The notes: generated from the sequence alone by a model not told the origin. DNA of 30,023 nt from a virus (IMGVR_UViG_3300031565_003627:1-30023), one strand, 5' to 3'; shown: positions 6,204-13,107, numbered from the stretch's first letter. Program-made: numbers and translations.

Positions 6204-6491
6204 ATGGGCGACAACGAGATCCCAATCATCCTCTGCTGCGGGGCAAACGGCCGCGCGGTGGTCTTCGGCTACGTAGACGAGTTGCCCGTCAATGGCGAGC
6301 CGGTCACCATGTACCGTGCCCGCATGGTGATCTACTGGGCCGGGGCTCGCGGCCTCTTCGGTGTCGCTGCCGACGGCCCCGAGACCGGCAGCCGGCTGTC
6401 GCCGGTCGTGAAGATGGTCACGGAGACCGTCTGGCAGGAGTGGATGGATGTCACCGCTGAGGCTGCGGAGAGGATCAATGCCTGGGAGTAG
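6204..6491 (+). CDS. DUF6948-like small phage protein (95 aa)
   Basis: It begins MGDNEIPIILCCGANGRAVV. The core, GYVDELPVNGEPVTMYRARM then VIYWAGARGLFGVAADGP, resembles the small phage proteins I remember as DUF6948. Those share an alternating beta pattern, a run of the YW-(S/A)-x-x-x-G-x-x-G-L/V-A type and a C-terminal (V)TPEAAER-like helix, here VTAEAAERINAWE. The function of that family is unknown. The ATG is set by a strong GGAGGAG site 4 nt upstream; an upstream in-frame extension to 6000 would cross the promoter and the XRE gene and is rejected. It is the first gene of the rightward operon, so probably early expressed under XRE control. Confidence 0.75.
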   Translation: MGDNEIPIILCCGANGRAVVFGYVDELPVNGEPVTMYRARMVIYWAGARGLFGVAADGPETGSRLSPVVKMVTETVWQEWMDVTAEAAERINAWE

Positions 6492-6831
6492 CGGCTACGG
6501 CTACGGCGACGGCTTCGGCTCCGGCTTCGGCTACGGCGACGGCTTCGGCTCCGGCTTCGGCTACGGCGACGGCTTCGGCGACGGCTACGGCTACGGCGAC
6601 GGCTTCGGCGACGGCTTCGGCTACGGCGACGGAGAAGCCACGACCACGGCGGGCAAATATGTCGTCGCGATTCACCGACCATACGGCGTGATATCAGCCG
6701 GGTGCCAAGCAGGCACGCTCTCGTGGTGGCGTGAGCGCTGGGAGGAGATCGCGCGAGACGAGGGCGTCTCGATGGACGAGGCGCGGACAGCTTTGCAGGC
6801 GGTCGAGGCCGCCATGGGAGGAGCGACATGA
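6478..6831 (+). CDS. Gly-X dipeptide repeat protein (117 aa)
   Basis: Residues 6-52 are a strict run of 23 Gly-X dipeptides in which X is only Tyr, Phe, Asp or Ser (7, 7, 7 and 2 times). A short Thr-rich hinge follows, then a globular domain of about 55 residues, KYVVAIHRPYGVISAGCQAG followed by TLSWWRERWEEIARDEGVS. The N-terminal part should be disordered, and aromatic-Gly sequences of this kind can self-associate. The C-terminal domain looks real, with mixed strand and helix, but I cannot name it. The ATG has GGAGAGG upstream and overlaps the previous gene by 14 nt; the stop overlaps the next ATG. Function unknown. Confidence 0.7.
   Translation: MPGSSGYGYGDGFGSGFGYGDGFGSGFGYGDGFGDGYGYGDGFGDGFGYGDGEATTTAGKYVVAIHRPYGVISAGCQAGTLSWWRERWEEIARDEGVSMDEARTALQAVEAAMGGAT
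6493..6633 (+). repeat. GGC-NNC hexamer repeat array (141 bp)
   Basis: Every odd codon is GGC and every even codon is TAC, TTC, GAC or TCC, so codon choice is uniform at DNA level. Longer 30-bp units are repeated, for example the Y-D-F-S-F block occurs twice at the start. This indicates growth by slippage or unequal crossing-over and predicts length variation between related phages. Confidence 0.85.
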
Positions 6832-7172
6832 GCAACATCCAGCAGTGGTACCGGGCCATGGGATTCGATCGCAGCGCCAAGGCCACCATCATCGAGGACA
6901 TGATGGCGGAGCGCCTCGACGCGGAGCGCGGAAACGCGCGCCACAGGGAGATCCGAAACCGGCTCGCCGATGCCGAGGTCCAGCTCTCCGAGACGATGCG
7001 CGAGCTCAGGCAGCTCCGCCGGCGGGAGGACTACCTGACGGCCACCGAGCGACAGCTCCGCGGGATCATCGAGGAGCTGTCCTCGCAGTGCCGCGGTGCC
7101 AAGGACATCGACACGCAGGCGATGGCGCAGCGGCACCGGGAGCGGCTGGCGGACGTGCTGGGGGGCGAGTGA
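6828..7172 (+). CDS. Hypothetical coiled-coil protein (114 aa)
   Basis: The protein is almost entirely helical and highly charged. Residues about 20-90 (AERLDAERGNARHREIRNRL, then heptad-like LRQLRRREDYLTATERQLR) suggest a coiled coil. No enzymatic motif, membrane segment or Cys pair is seen. Its ATG overlaps the previous stop as ATGA and its stop overlaps the start of the exonuclease gene, so it is produced with the recombination pair. It could be a structural partner of one of these proteins, but that is inference from position. Confidence 0.65.
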   Translation: MSNIQQWYRAMGFDRSAKATIIEDMMAERLDAERGNARHREIRNRLADAEVQLSETMRELRQLRRREDYLTATERQLRGIIEELSSQCRGAKDIDTQAMAQRHRERLADVLGGE

Positions 7173-8200
7173 TGACTGACATGCTCTGCGACGCCCACAA
7201 GCTCACCAACGACGTCAACCTCCAGTCCACCAACCCGGCCCGCTGGCATGAGCTGCGGCGCGGCGGCATCGGCGGAAGCGACGTCCCCAAGCTCTGCGGG
7301 GCCTACGGTGACGACCCGCCCGAGTGGGGCACGCCGCTGGCCGTCTATCGCTCCAAGACCGAGCCAGTCGAGGAGCGCCGCGAGCTCGACAACGTGGCGG
7401 CGGCGATCGGCACCGCGATGGAGGATCTCCTCGCCCGCCTCTACGAGCAGACGACGGGATTGGTGACGATCAAAGCGCCGATGTGCTGCGACCCTGCCCG
7501 GCCGTGGAGGCGGGCCTCGGTCGACCGGCTCGTCTACGAGGAGGCAGCGGACTTGTCGAAGAGCCGGCCCGTCGCCGTGCTCGAGTTGAAGCGCCCGACG
7601 GCGTGGAATCAGACGTGGAAGGGCGACGACGCGCCGGCCTACGCCCGCATGCAGGGCCAGTGGTACGCGAGCATCCTGGGGCTGCCACGGGTCGACATCT
7701 TCGCCCTCGTCAGCGACACGACGCCGAGGCTCTTTACGTACCCGGCCGACCCGGAGCTGGCCGAGCTGCTCACCGCGGAGTGCGAGACCTTCTGGACGCA
7801 GCACGTCATCGCAAAGGAGCCGCCCCTGCCGGTGGCGTCCGAGCGTCGCGCGTGGCTCGGTGATCGGTACCCGGAGATCACCGCGCCGATGGCCTCGGCG
7901 ACGATGTACCAGGAGGCCCTCGCGGAGTCGCTCCAGCTGCTCGGGCGGCGGCAGAAGCTGCTCGACACGCGCAAGGCCGAGGTCACCGACGAGCTGCTCC
8001 AGAGCCTGCGGGGAGGCGAGGGCGTGAAAGGCGCCGGCTGGAGCTTCACCTGGCGCGAGTCGGACGGCAGGGTGGCATGGAAGGCCCTGGCCGAGACGCT
8101 GCTGCCACAGGTCGACGACGAGCAGCAGGCCTTCCTGCTGCGGCAATTCACCGGGCGGCCGTCGCGGTCGCCGAGATACAACCCGAAGAGGAGCAAGTGA
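7172..8200 (+). CDS. YqaJ-type alkaline exonuclease (recombination)
   Basis: The 342 residues fit the lambda-exonuclease/YqaJ branch of the PD-(D/E)XK fold. Visible motifs are WHELRRGGIGGSDVPKLCG (25-43), GTAMEDLLARLYE (80-92) with Glu84, ASVDRLV with Asp118, VLELK (Glu138, Lys140) and a QGQWY helix (161-165). The expected reaction is 5'-to-3' degradation of one strand of double-stranded ends, leaving single strands for the annealase encoded next. The C-terminal third (from about 235) is an extra helical region before a basic tail ending NPKRSK. The ATG at 7172 overlaps the upstream stop; a longer frame back to 6731 runs through the preceding gene and is rejected. Confidence 0.9.
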   Translation: MTDMLCDAHKLTNDVNLQSTNPARWHELRRGGIGGSDVPKLCGAYGDDPPEWGTPLAVYRSKTEPVEERRELDNVAAAIGTAMEDLLARLYEQTTGLVTIKAPMCCDPARPWRRASVDRLVYEEAADLSKSRPVAVLELKRPTAWNQTWKGDDAPAYARMQGQWYASILGLPRVDIFALVSDTTPRLFTYPADPELAELLTAECETFWTQHVIAKEPPLPVASERRAWLGDRYPEITAPMASATMYQEALAESLQLLGRRQKLLDTRKAEVTDELLQSLRGGEGVKGAGWSFTWRESDGRVAWKALAETLLPQVDDEQQAFLLRQFTGRPSRSPRYNPKRSK

Positions 8201-8997
8201 TGACAACCGAAATGCCCCCCGACTGGGGCGAGACAGACAAGCCACAGCAGCAGCAGCACCCTGCTCCGGCAAGGCAGCCACGCAGCACCTTGGCTCTACT
8301 CGCTGACGCCTACCTCGCCGGGGCCGGCGTCGACGTCCTGGCTGGCCTCGTGCCAGCTGGAGTCGAGCAGGCCATGGTGGCCAACGCCTTCCTGGCGACC
8401 GTCGCGGCCAACCCTGACCTGATGACGTGCACGTACCAGAGCCTCGAGCAGTGCCTGCGGGACTGCGCGCGGATGGGGCTGCTGCCGGGGCCGGCCGGCC
8501 ATATCTACCTCATCCCGAGGTCCGGGAAGGCCCAGGCCCAGGTCGGCTACCAGGGCCTCATCGCGCTGATGAAGCGCAGCGCCGGCGTGGTCCGCGTCGA
8601 GACGGGGGCGATCCATGAGCATGATGTCTTCGTCGCGCGGCGCGGAAGCAACCCGGAATTCGCCCACGAGCCCAACTGGAAGGGCGACCGCGGGGAGGCT
8701 GTCAGCTGGTACGCCGTGGCGTACTTTGCGGACGGCGGCCCGCCCCAATTCGAGGTGATGACACGCGACGAGATCGAAGCCATCCGCGACGCACATGGCA
8801 ACAAGCGGCTCTGGGCGGCGCACTTCGAGGAGAAGGCGCGCATCACCGTCGTCCGCAGGCTCGCCAAGTGGATCGGCCAGGACGACGCCCTGGGCCACGC
8901 CTTCCGCATGATGGACGCCGGGGAGGCTCCCGCGGCGCAGACTCAACCCACCGGCCGCCGGGACGCGATCCGCGCCCGCTTGGAGTCCAGGCCATGA
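8200..8997 (+). CDS. recT-like: RecT-family single-strand annealing protein
   Basis: This 265-aa protein carries the RecT core: SLEQCLRDCARMGLLPGPAG, then HIYLIPRSGKAQAQVGYQGL, IALMKRSAGVVRVETGAIH and a later VMTRDEIEAIRDAHGN segment. The N-terminal 35 residues are Gln/Pro-rich and probably disordered. RecT proteins coat single-stranded DNA and anneal complementary strands. With the adjacent exonuclease this forms a two-component system like RecET or lambda Red. The ATG overlaps the exonuclease stop in TGATG. Length and motif order are normal for the family. Confidence 0.93.
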   Translation: MTTEMPPDWGETDKPQQQQHPAPARQPRSTLALLADAYLAGAGVDVLAGLVPAGVEQAMVANAFLATVAANPDLMTCTYQSLEQCLRDCARMGLLPGPAGHIYLIPRSGKAQAQVGYQGLIALMKRSAGVVRVETGAIHEHDVFVARRGSNPEFAHEPNWKGDRGEAVSWYAVAYFADGGPPQFEVMTRDEIEAIRDAHGNKRLWAAHFEEKARITVVRRLAKWIGQDDALGHAFRMMDAGEAPAAQTQPTGRRDAIRARLESRP

Positions 8998-9602
8998 GCG
9001 ACTACCAAGAGATCACCAGCCTCATCGAGTCCGCTCTCATGCACCCAGAGAAGGGCGATGTCGTGGTGGAGCTCGCGCAGCGGATGCGCCAGCTCCCGCA
9101 ACTACGCCGTGTCCTCGACGCTGCCCGCAACGAGTACGAGCAGCTCGTGAGCGGAATCGACACATGCTTCCGCGAGCTGCTCGGCGAGCCCCGGCATGAC
9201 GAGCCTGCCAGCCCGGCCCCCGAGCGGATGACGCTGGCCGAGGCCAGGGCATGGCTCCGCAGCTCGAGCTACCCGGTGCCCATCGGCCGCGGCTCACTCG
9301 AGCGCTGCGATGCGATGATCGCGCTGATCACCAGCGGCGGCGAGCTCGACTTCGACGCCTTCGAGCCGCTCGACTGGAGCGACGCACAGAAGGCCCCAGA
9401 ATCGCCCCAGGACGCATCGGAGCCTCCGGGTGACACCGAGGGTGCCGCGGACGCCTCCGAGCCCGCAGAATCGAATCAGGACTCCCAGTGCGTGATTCCT
9501 GAGCCGGTCGGAGTCGAGGAGCAGCCCCTGCTCGTGATCCCGGTGACCACCTGCCCCGAGTGCGCGCAGCCCGTCGAGCGCTGCGACTGCGTGCCTTACT
9601 GA
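8994..9602 (+). CDS. Hypothetical protein with C-terminal Cys cluster (202 aa)
   Basis: The N-terminal half (MSDYQEITSLIESALMHPEK onward to about residue 130) is helical. Residues about 130-180 form an acidic, Pro/Ser/Glu-rich disordered region. The end reads CPECAQPVERCDC (C187, C190, C197, C199) and probably binds zinc. I do not recognise the family. The ATG overlaps the RecT stop as ATGA and the stop overlaps the resolvase ATG, so it is part of the recombination set. An acidic tail followed by a zinc knuckle would suit a protein-protein adaptor, but there is no direct evidence. Confidence 0.65.
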   Translation: MSDYQEITSLIESALMHPEKGDVVVELAQRMRQLPQLRRVLDAARNEYEQLVSGIDTCFRELLGEPRHDEPASPAPERMTLAEARAWLRSSSYPVPIGRGSLERCDAMIALITSGGELDFDAFEPLDWSDAQKAPESPQDASEPPGDTEGAADASEPAESNQDSQCVIPEPVGVEEQPLLVIPVTTCPECAQPVERCDCVPY

Positions 9603-10132
9603 TGGCTACCATCCTAGCCATAGACCCCGGATTCCGCCGTACCGGATGGGTCGTCGTCGACGTGCATGGCGACGGCATCATCCCGGTGGAGTGCGGCCTC
9701 ATCGAGACGCAGAAGGCCACCGGCAAGGTCCTGGTCGCCGTCGACGACTGGGAGTGCTGCCGCATCATCACCCGCGAGCTCATCGCCGTCGCGTGCATCC
9801 ACGAGGCCAGGTGCATCGTGGTCGAGGCGCCGGCCGGGAGCAAGAGCAGCCGGGCCGCGAAGTGCATGGCTTTGGCCTTCGCCTGCTGCGCGGCTGTGGC
9901 GGAGGTGTACGAGCGCCCGGCCGTGCTGGTGAGCGCCGACCGCGCGAAGAAGGCGGCCACCGGGCGCAGGAACGCCTCGAAAGACGACGTGGCCGCAGCG
10001 GTGGCGCACCTCCTGCCGCCGGACTGGGGCGACCCGTGGCCGCGCAGCAAGCGGGAGCACATCACGGACGCCGCGGCGCTCGTGCTCGGTGCGTGGGAGT
10101 CGGACGTGGTGCGGATGGTGAGGGCGCTGTGA
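9602..10132 (+). CDS. RuvC-like Holliday junction resolvase
   Basis: This 176-aa protein of the RNase H fold shows the four acidic/His positions of RuvC-type enzymes: Asp8 in ILAIDPGFRRTGW, Glu75 in CIVVEAPAGSK, and His153/Asp156 in REHITDAAAL near the C-terminus. A basic helix precedes the last motif. RuvC resolves four-way junctions by paired nicks; phage versions trim branched replication and recombination products before packaging. It lies directly after the exonuclease/RecT pair, which supports this. The start ATG overlaps the previous stop by 1 nt (TGATG). Confidence 0.88.
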   Translation: MATILAIDPGFRRTGWVVVDVHGDGIIPVECGLIETQKATGKVLVAVDDWECCRIITRELIAVACIHEARCIVVEAPAGSKSSRAAKCMALAFACCAAVAEVYERPAVLVSADRAKKAATGRRNASKDDVAAAVAHLLPPDWGDPWPRSKREHITDAAALVLGAWESDVVRMVRAL

Positions 10133-10203
10133 TGGACGCGGTGCTGGAGGACATGGCGGAGCGCGTCAGGCGCCTGGGGGGGGGGCGGGATGAGCTGCTG
10201 TAG
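10132..10203 (+). CDS. 23-aa ORF ending just after a ten-G tract
   Basis: It encodes MDAVLEDMAERVRRLGGGRD plus three residues. The ATG overlaps the resolvase stop as TGATG, as at other junctions of this operon, so translation starts here are expected. The G tract at 10176-10185 encodes the GGG. If one G is lost, or a ribosome moves +1, the frame continues without a stop into the Cys-rich ORF that begins at 10190 and gives a single 61-aa protein. The true gene may therefore be 10132-10318 with a homopolymer sequencing error, a phase-variable tract or a frameshift. Confidence 0.5.
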   Translation: MDAVLEDMAERVRRLGGGRDELL

Positions 10204-10318
10204 CTGCGTATGGCTCGAGGCCGATGGGTGGTGGTGTCGCCTCTGGGAGTGCGCCGCGCTGACCCGCGGGGAGCGGTGCGCACGATGGTCCAGGCGTGAA
10301 AACGAAGGCGATGGATGA
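10190..10318 (+). CDS. Cys/Trp-rich small protein (42 aa, or C-terminal part of a 61-aa protein)
   Basis: It reads MSCCSCVWLEADGWWCRLWE, followed by CAALTRGERCARW and a charged end. Six cysteines and five tryptophans in 42 residues suggest a small metal-binding fold or a redox peptide. It fills an otherwise empty gap between the 23-aa ORF and the methyltransferase gene, and its stop overlaps that gene's ATG. It has no good ribosome site of its own: the upstream bases are the G tract. This favours production as a fusion with the 23-aa ORF. The family is unrecognised. Confidence 0.5.
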   Translation: MSCCSCVWLEADGWWCRLWECAALTRGERCARWSRRENEGDG

Positions 10319-11499
10319 TGGAGCTGGGGCGCCACGTACTCCACTGCGGGGACTGCCTGGAAGTCATGGCGACGCTGGAACCTGAGAGCGTGGACGCGGT
10401 GGTCACGGACCCGCCATACGGCCTCGGGTTCATGGGCAAGGCTTGGGATGCCCTGCCACCTGGGCGGGAGTGGGCGGAAGCCTGTCTTCGGGTGCTGAAG
10501 CCTGGCGGCCACCTGGTAGCCTTCGGGGGGCAGCGCACGATCCACCGCCTGACCTGCGCGCTGGAAGATGGTGGCTGGGAGATTCGAGACCAACTCCAGT
10601 GGCTCCAGTGGCAGGGGTTTCCGAAGTCGCTGGACGTGTCGAAGGCGATCGACGCTGCGGCGGGGGCGAAGCGCCGGGTGGTGGGCTACAAGGCCGGCAC
10701 CATGGCGCACCCTGACACGGGGCGCACCGACATGCCGGGCAAGGCGGTGGGCGTGAAGCAGACCGGGTGCGCGGTGCCAGTCACCGCCCCCGCCACCGCC
10801 GAAGCCCGCCAGTGGTCCGGGTGGGGAACAGCGCTGAAGCCATGCTCCGAGCCTGCGGTGCTGGCCAGGAAGCCAATGGACGGGACGGTGGCGGCCAACG
10901 TGCTGAGGTGGGGGACAGGTGGGATCAACGTGGACGGATGCCGATACCGCCCCGGTGACATGGCCTGGCCAGGGCCGCAGAACACGGACCCGGGGACGCG
11001 GTGCAATCGGCGGGACGCTGCGGGACGCTGCCAGGGACACGGCAACGCGGGGCTGAGTACGTCTGGGCAAACCTTCCACGGACCGGAGTCCGCGCCTGCC
11101 GGGTGGTTCCCTTCCAACGTGTACGCCTGCCCGAAGGCCAGCACCGCGGAACGCGAGGCGGGATGCGAAGGTCTGCGCCAGGTGACACCAGGCGAGGTTA
11201 CGGGTCGCAAACCAGGAAGCGCCGGTCTCGACAACCCGAGAGCAGGTATGACAGGATCTCGGTCTCGAGGCAACATGCACCCGACCGTGAAGCCACTGCG
11301 GCTGATGCGCTGGCTGGTCCGCCTGGTCACGCCACCGGGCGGGTTGGTTTTGGAGCCGTTCGCGGGGTCTGGCACCACGCTGCTCGCGTGCGAGGCGGAG
11401 CGCGTCCGCTGCCTGGCCATCGAGCGGGAGCCAGACTACTGCGAGATTATCCGGGCACGCTGGCTGGCTTCGACTCGCCAGCGCGGGCTGGAACTGTGA
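10315..11499 (+). CDS. DNA methyltransferase (N6-adenine or N4-cytosine), beta-class order
   Basis: The protein has 394 residues. Catalytic motif DPPYGL is at 32-37, within SVDAVVTDPPYG. The SAM-binding motif LEPFAGSGTTLLACE is at 346-360, preceded by HPTVKPLRLMRWLVRL. Motif IV before motif I is the beta-class order. DPPY is commoner in adenine-N6 enzymes, but N4-cytosine enzymes cannot be excluded. The long middle (about 105-320) is the target-recognition region and is rich in Gly and Cys. No restriction endonuclease is adjacent, so this is probably an orphan phage enzyme protecting against host restriction or modifying late DNA. Two ATG codons in tandem open the gene; the first overlaps the previous stop. 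Confidence 0.9.
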   Translation: MMELGRHVLHCGDCLEVMATLEPESVDAVVTDPPYGLGFMGKAWDALPPGREWAEACLRVLKPGGHLVAFGGQRTIHRLTCALEDGGWEIRDQLQWLQWQGFPKSLDVSKAIDAAAGAKRRVVGYKAGTMAHPDTGRTDMPGKAVGVKQTGCAVPVTAPATAEARQWSGWGTALKPCSEPAVLARKPMDGTVAANVLRWGTGGINVDGCRYRPGDMAWPGPQNTDPGTRCNRRDAAGRCQGHGNAGLSTSGQTFHGPESAPAGWFPSNVYACPKASTAEREAGCEGLRQVTPGEVTGRKPGSAGLDNPRAGMTGSRSRGNMHPTVKPLRLMRWLVRLVTPPGGLVLEPFAGSGTTLLACEAERVRCLAIEREPDYCEIIRARWLASTRQRGLEL

Positions 11500-11531
11500 C
11501 CACATCAAAGCCGAATGGGCAGGAGATCCTG

Positions 11532-11729
11532 ATGAACAGCTGGACATGCCAAGAGCCCCACTGCGACGGCGACATCGTCTGCGCCCAGGTCGACGTGACA
11601 GACGGCCAGTATGAGTGCGGCCATCACATCTGGCTGTGGCGAGGCTACTGCAATCGGTGCGCAGTAGTGCGCAGGCTCCCAGTGCTGCGATGTCCGCAGT
11701 GCTGCGGGCTCCGACCGGAGGGTGAGTGA
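11532..11729 (+). CDS. Zinc-ribbon-like small protein (65 aa)
   Basis: Nine cysteines and two adjacent histidines are spread over 65 residues: CQEPHC (6, 11), C17, ECGHH (29-32), YCNRC (40, 43) and CPQCC (54, 57, 58). This spacing suggests two zinc sites. The ATG at 11532 is preceded by AGGAGA with good spacing; a GTG at 11497 is a less likely alternative. Its stop overlaps the next ATG. No named family is recognised; a nucleic-acid or protein contact role is plausible for such ribbons. Confidence 0.6.
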   Translation: MNSWTCQEPHCDGDIVCAQVDVTDGQYECGHHIWLWRGYCNRCAVVRRLPVLRCPQCCGLRPEGE

Positions 11730-11932
11730 TGATGACGAGGGTAGAGCTTGCGATGCTGCTCGAAGCAAGCGAGCACCAGAATGCCGACCTGCGTGTCAGG
11801 CTCGTGCGATACCTCGAGGCCCTGCGCGATGCGCTGGCGGTGATGGACGCCTATGCCGGCCATGCCGGGTCGAGGGTGGACGGGGAGCGCATCCAGGCGC
11901 TCCGGCAGCTCGCGTGGGGTGACACGCCATGA
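11729..11932 (+). CDS. Hypothetical helical protein (67 aa)
   Basis: It begins MMTRVELAMLLEASEHQNAD and is predicted helical throughout, with a regular Leu/Ala spacing that fits a short coiled coil. Tandem ATG codons start it; the first overlaps the preceding TGA. It resembles the two genes that follow in size and helical character. No motif is visible and the function is unknown. Confidence 0.55.
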   Translation: MMTRVELAMLLEASEHQNADLRVRLVRYLEALRDALAVMDAYAGHAGSRVDGERIQALRQLAWGDTP

Positions 11933-12144
11933 TGAGCAGGGATGCACGGAGCACGGCGGATGCAGTGTTGCGCAGGCTCGGAGAAGTCAAGGCCGAGGCT
12001 GCCGCGCTCCGGCTGGAGCGAGACCACCTGCGGACGCTGCTACGGCAGGCGATGGTGGAGCTCGGCGTGGCCGTGAGGCATGGGATCTACGACCAGGGAG
12101 TGTACGAGGCGCTGGTAGCAGCGCTCGGAGAAGATCATGGGTGA
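11929..12144 (+). CDS. Hypothetical helical protein (71 aa)
   Basis: A charged helix (AVLRRLGEVKAEAAALRLER then DHLRTLLRQAMVELG) spans residues about 12-50, with heptad-like Leu spacing and a polar end, YEALVAALGEDHG. The pattern RLERDHLRTLLRQA is similar to RAERDELRAALAEA in the next gene, so the two may be diverged copies of one helical unit. The ATG overlaps the previous stop as ATGA. Function unknown. Confidence 0.55.
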   Translation: MMSRDARSTADAVLRRLGEVKAEAAALRLERDHLRTLLRQAMVELGVAVRHGIYDQGVYEALVAALGEDHG

Positions 12145-12358
12145 TGACGATGTGATGGCGCTGCGGGCTGAGCGCGACGAGCTGCGTGCCGCTCTCGCCG
12201 AGGCCCTGAGCCTGATGGCAGACCACGATGTATGGAACTGCATGGGCTGCGGGGCGGACCTGGAGCGCGGCGACCCGTGCGATGCGACTTGCCGCGTGCG
12301 GGCGATGCGAGAGCTGGCGGGGGTTCAGCACGGGGGCGTGGAAGGAGAGCTGAAATGA
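12137..12358 (+). CDS. Small coiled-coil plus Cys4 protein (73 aa)
   Basis: Residues 1-28 form a helix (VMALRAERDELRAALAEALS), followed by a Cys4 site: C35, C38, C48 and C52 in NCMGCGADLERGDPCDATC. A helix closes the protein. Helix plus zinc ribbon is common in small phage proteins of unknown function. The ATG has GGAGAAG upstream and overlaps the previous gene by 8 nt; the stop overlaps the next ATG. Confidence 0.6.
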   Translation: MGDDDVMALRAERDELRAALAEALSLMADHDVWNCMGCGADLERGDPCDATCRVRAMRELAGVQHGGVEGELK

Positions 12359-12639
12359 GCATGGAAGACTGGAGGATTGAGAAATACTGGGACGATTGGT
12401 TCGGGCTCAAGCACAAGGTCCGACCGGGCTACTACGGGATCCCGGAGGGCACGCGCGAACAGTGGGCAGGGTTGATCGCGGCGGTCAGAAAGGGAGAGAA
12501 CTACTACAGCAAGCGCCTCGGGTTTGAGGATGGCGCAGTCTTGAGCCCAAGAAACTCCGACGGAGGCCCAGGCAGTCTCTTTGAGATTGACGATCCTGAT
12601 GCGTTTGCAGATTGGGTCGAGTGGGAGGTGCAGCGATGA
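12355..12639 (+). CDS. Hypothetical acidic protein (94 aa)
   Basis: It begins MSMEDWRIEKYWDDWFGLKH and contains GYYGIPEGTREQWAGLIAAV, then a C-terminal acidic segment, FEIDDPDAFADWVEWEV. The composition is rich in Trp, Tyr and Asp with few Ala compared with its neighbours, and codon choice includes more AT-ending codons (for example the run near 12530-12600). This may mark a separately acquired gene. The ATG overlaps the preceding stop as ATGA. No family recognised. Confidence 0.6.
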   Translation: MSMEDWRIEKYWDDWFGLKHKVRPGYYGIPEGTREQWAGLIAAVRKGENYYSKRLGFEDGAVLSPRNSDGGPGSLFEIDDPDAFADWVEWEVQR

Positions 12640-13022
12640 TCCCAGACTGGGCCTGGATCCTCATCCTCATCCTCCCCGCCGGCTGGCTGCGCCTCGTCGG
12701 GCACGAGCTCTCACACGCCGTCGCGTGCGTCGTGACCGGCGGGACCGTCGACTGGGCACGGCTCCGGCTGTGGCCTGGTCGGATCGACGGCCGATGGTAC
12801 TGGGGCTGGTGCTACCGCGCCGGCGGCGATGACCTCTGGATCGGGATCGCCCCGGCAGGCAAGGCGACGGCCCTGACGGTGTGCTGGCTCGTGCCGGCGG
12901 CGCTGTGGTGGGACCCGCTCTACGTCCTCGCCGCGTGGGAGCTCACCGACGTCCTGTGGTGGTGGGCGGGCTGGCTCTGGAGGCCCGACTCGGACGGTGG
13001 GCGGGTGCGTCGGCTTCTCTGA
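12636..13022 (+). CDS. Small membrane protein with HExxH motif (putative M50-like metalloprotease)
   Basis: This 128-aa protein is dominated by hydrophobic segments: about 7-20 (ILILILPAGWLRL), about 68-100 (apolar, Trp-rich) and about 100-115. The motif HELSHAV (His23, Glu24, His27) sits at the edge of the first segment and is followed by VVTGG, as in membrane metalloproteases of the M50/site-2 type. A possible third ligand is Asp105 in WELTDVL. It is much shorter than bacterial M50 enzymes and the classic LDG motif is not seen, so activity is uncertain. If active it would cut proteins in or near the inner membrane. The ATG overlaps the previous stop; it is the last gene before a new promoter. 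Confidence 0.6.
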   Translation: MIPDWAWILILILPAGWLRLVGHELSHAVACVVTGGTVDWARLRLWPGRIDGRWYWGWCYRAGGDDLWIGIAPAGKATALTVCWLVPAALWWDPLYVLAAWELTDVLWWWAGWLWRPDSDGGRVRRLL

Positions 13023-13026
13023 CTTT

Positions 13027-13047
13027 TTTTGTCGAATCGCGACAAAA
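13027..13047. promoter_or_regulatory. Inverted repeat with 8-bp arms upstream of the HNH promoter
   Basis: TTTTGTCG and CGACAAAA are exact reverse complements around a 5-bp centre, ending 4 bp before the -35 element. The position suits an operator or activator site. The T run lies before the stem rather than after it, so it does not look like a rho-independent terminator for the upstream gene. Confidence 0.5.
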
Positions 13048-13051
13048 CACG

Positions 13052-13080
13052 TTGACCTCTCTCCCTGGCGTGTGTACTAT
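13052..13080 (+). promoter_or_regulatory. Sigma70-like promoter for the HNH-HTH trio
   Basis: TTGACC (13052-13057), a 17-bp spacer and TACTAT (13075-13080) match consensus at 5 of 6 and 4 of 6 positions. Start of transcription is expected near 13087, with AAGGGAG before the ATG at 13108. The -10 overlaps GGCGTGTGTAC (13067-13077), which matches the arm of the XRE operator at 9 of 11 positions, so the same repressor might also act here. Confidence 0.65.
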
Positions 13081-13107
13081 TCCAACAGACGCTAAGGGAG
13101 ATACGAC

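Noticed and set aside
6493-6633. Regular repeats as a CRISPR array
   Set aside because: Units are contiguous 6-30 bp codon repeats inside an open frame, without spacers.
9328-11547. 739-aa open frame on the minus strand opposite the RuvC-like and methyltransferase genes
   Set aside because: Composition is Arg/Pro/Ser/His-rich without domains, no start signal is evident, and the opposite strand holds two well-motivated enzymes. It is an effect of high GC.
13024-13030. T run as a rho-independent terminator after the HExxH gene
   Set aside because: No GC-rich stem ends just before the T run; the nearby inverted repeat starts within it and continues after it.
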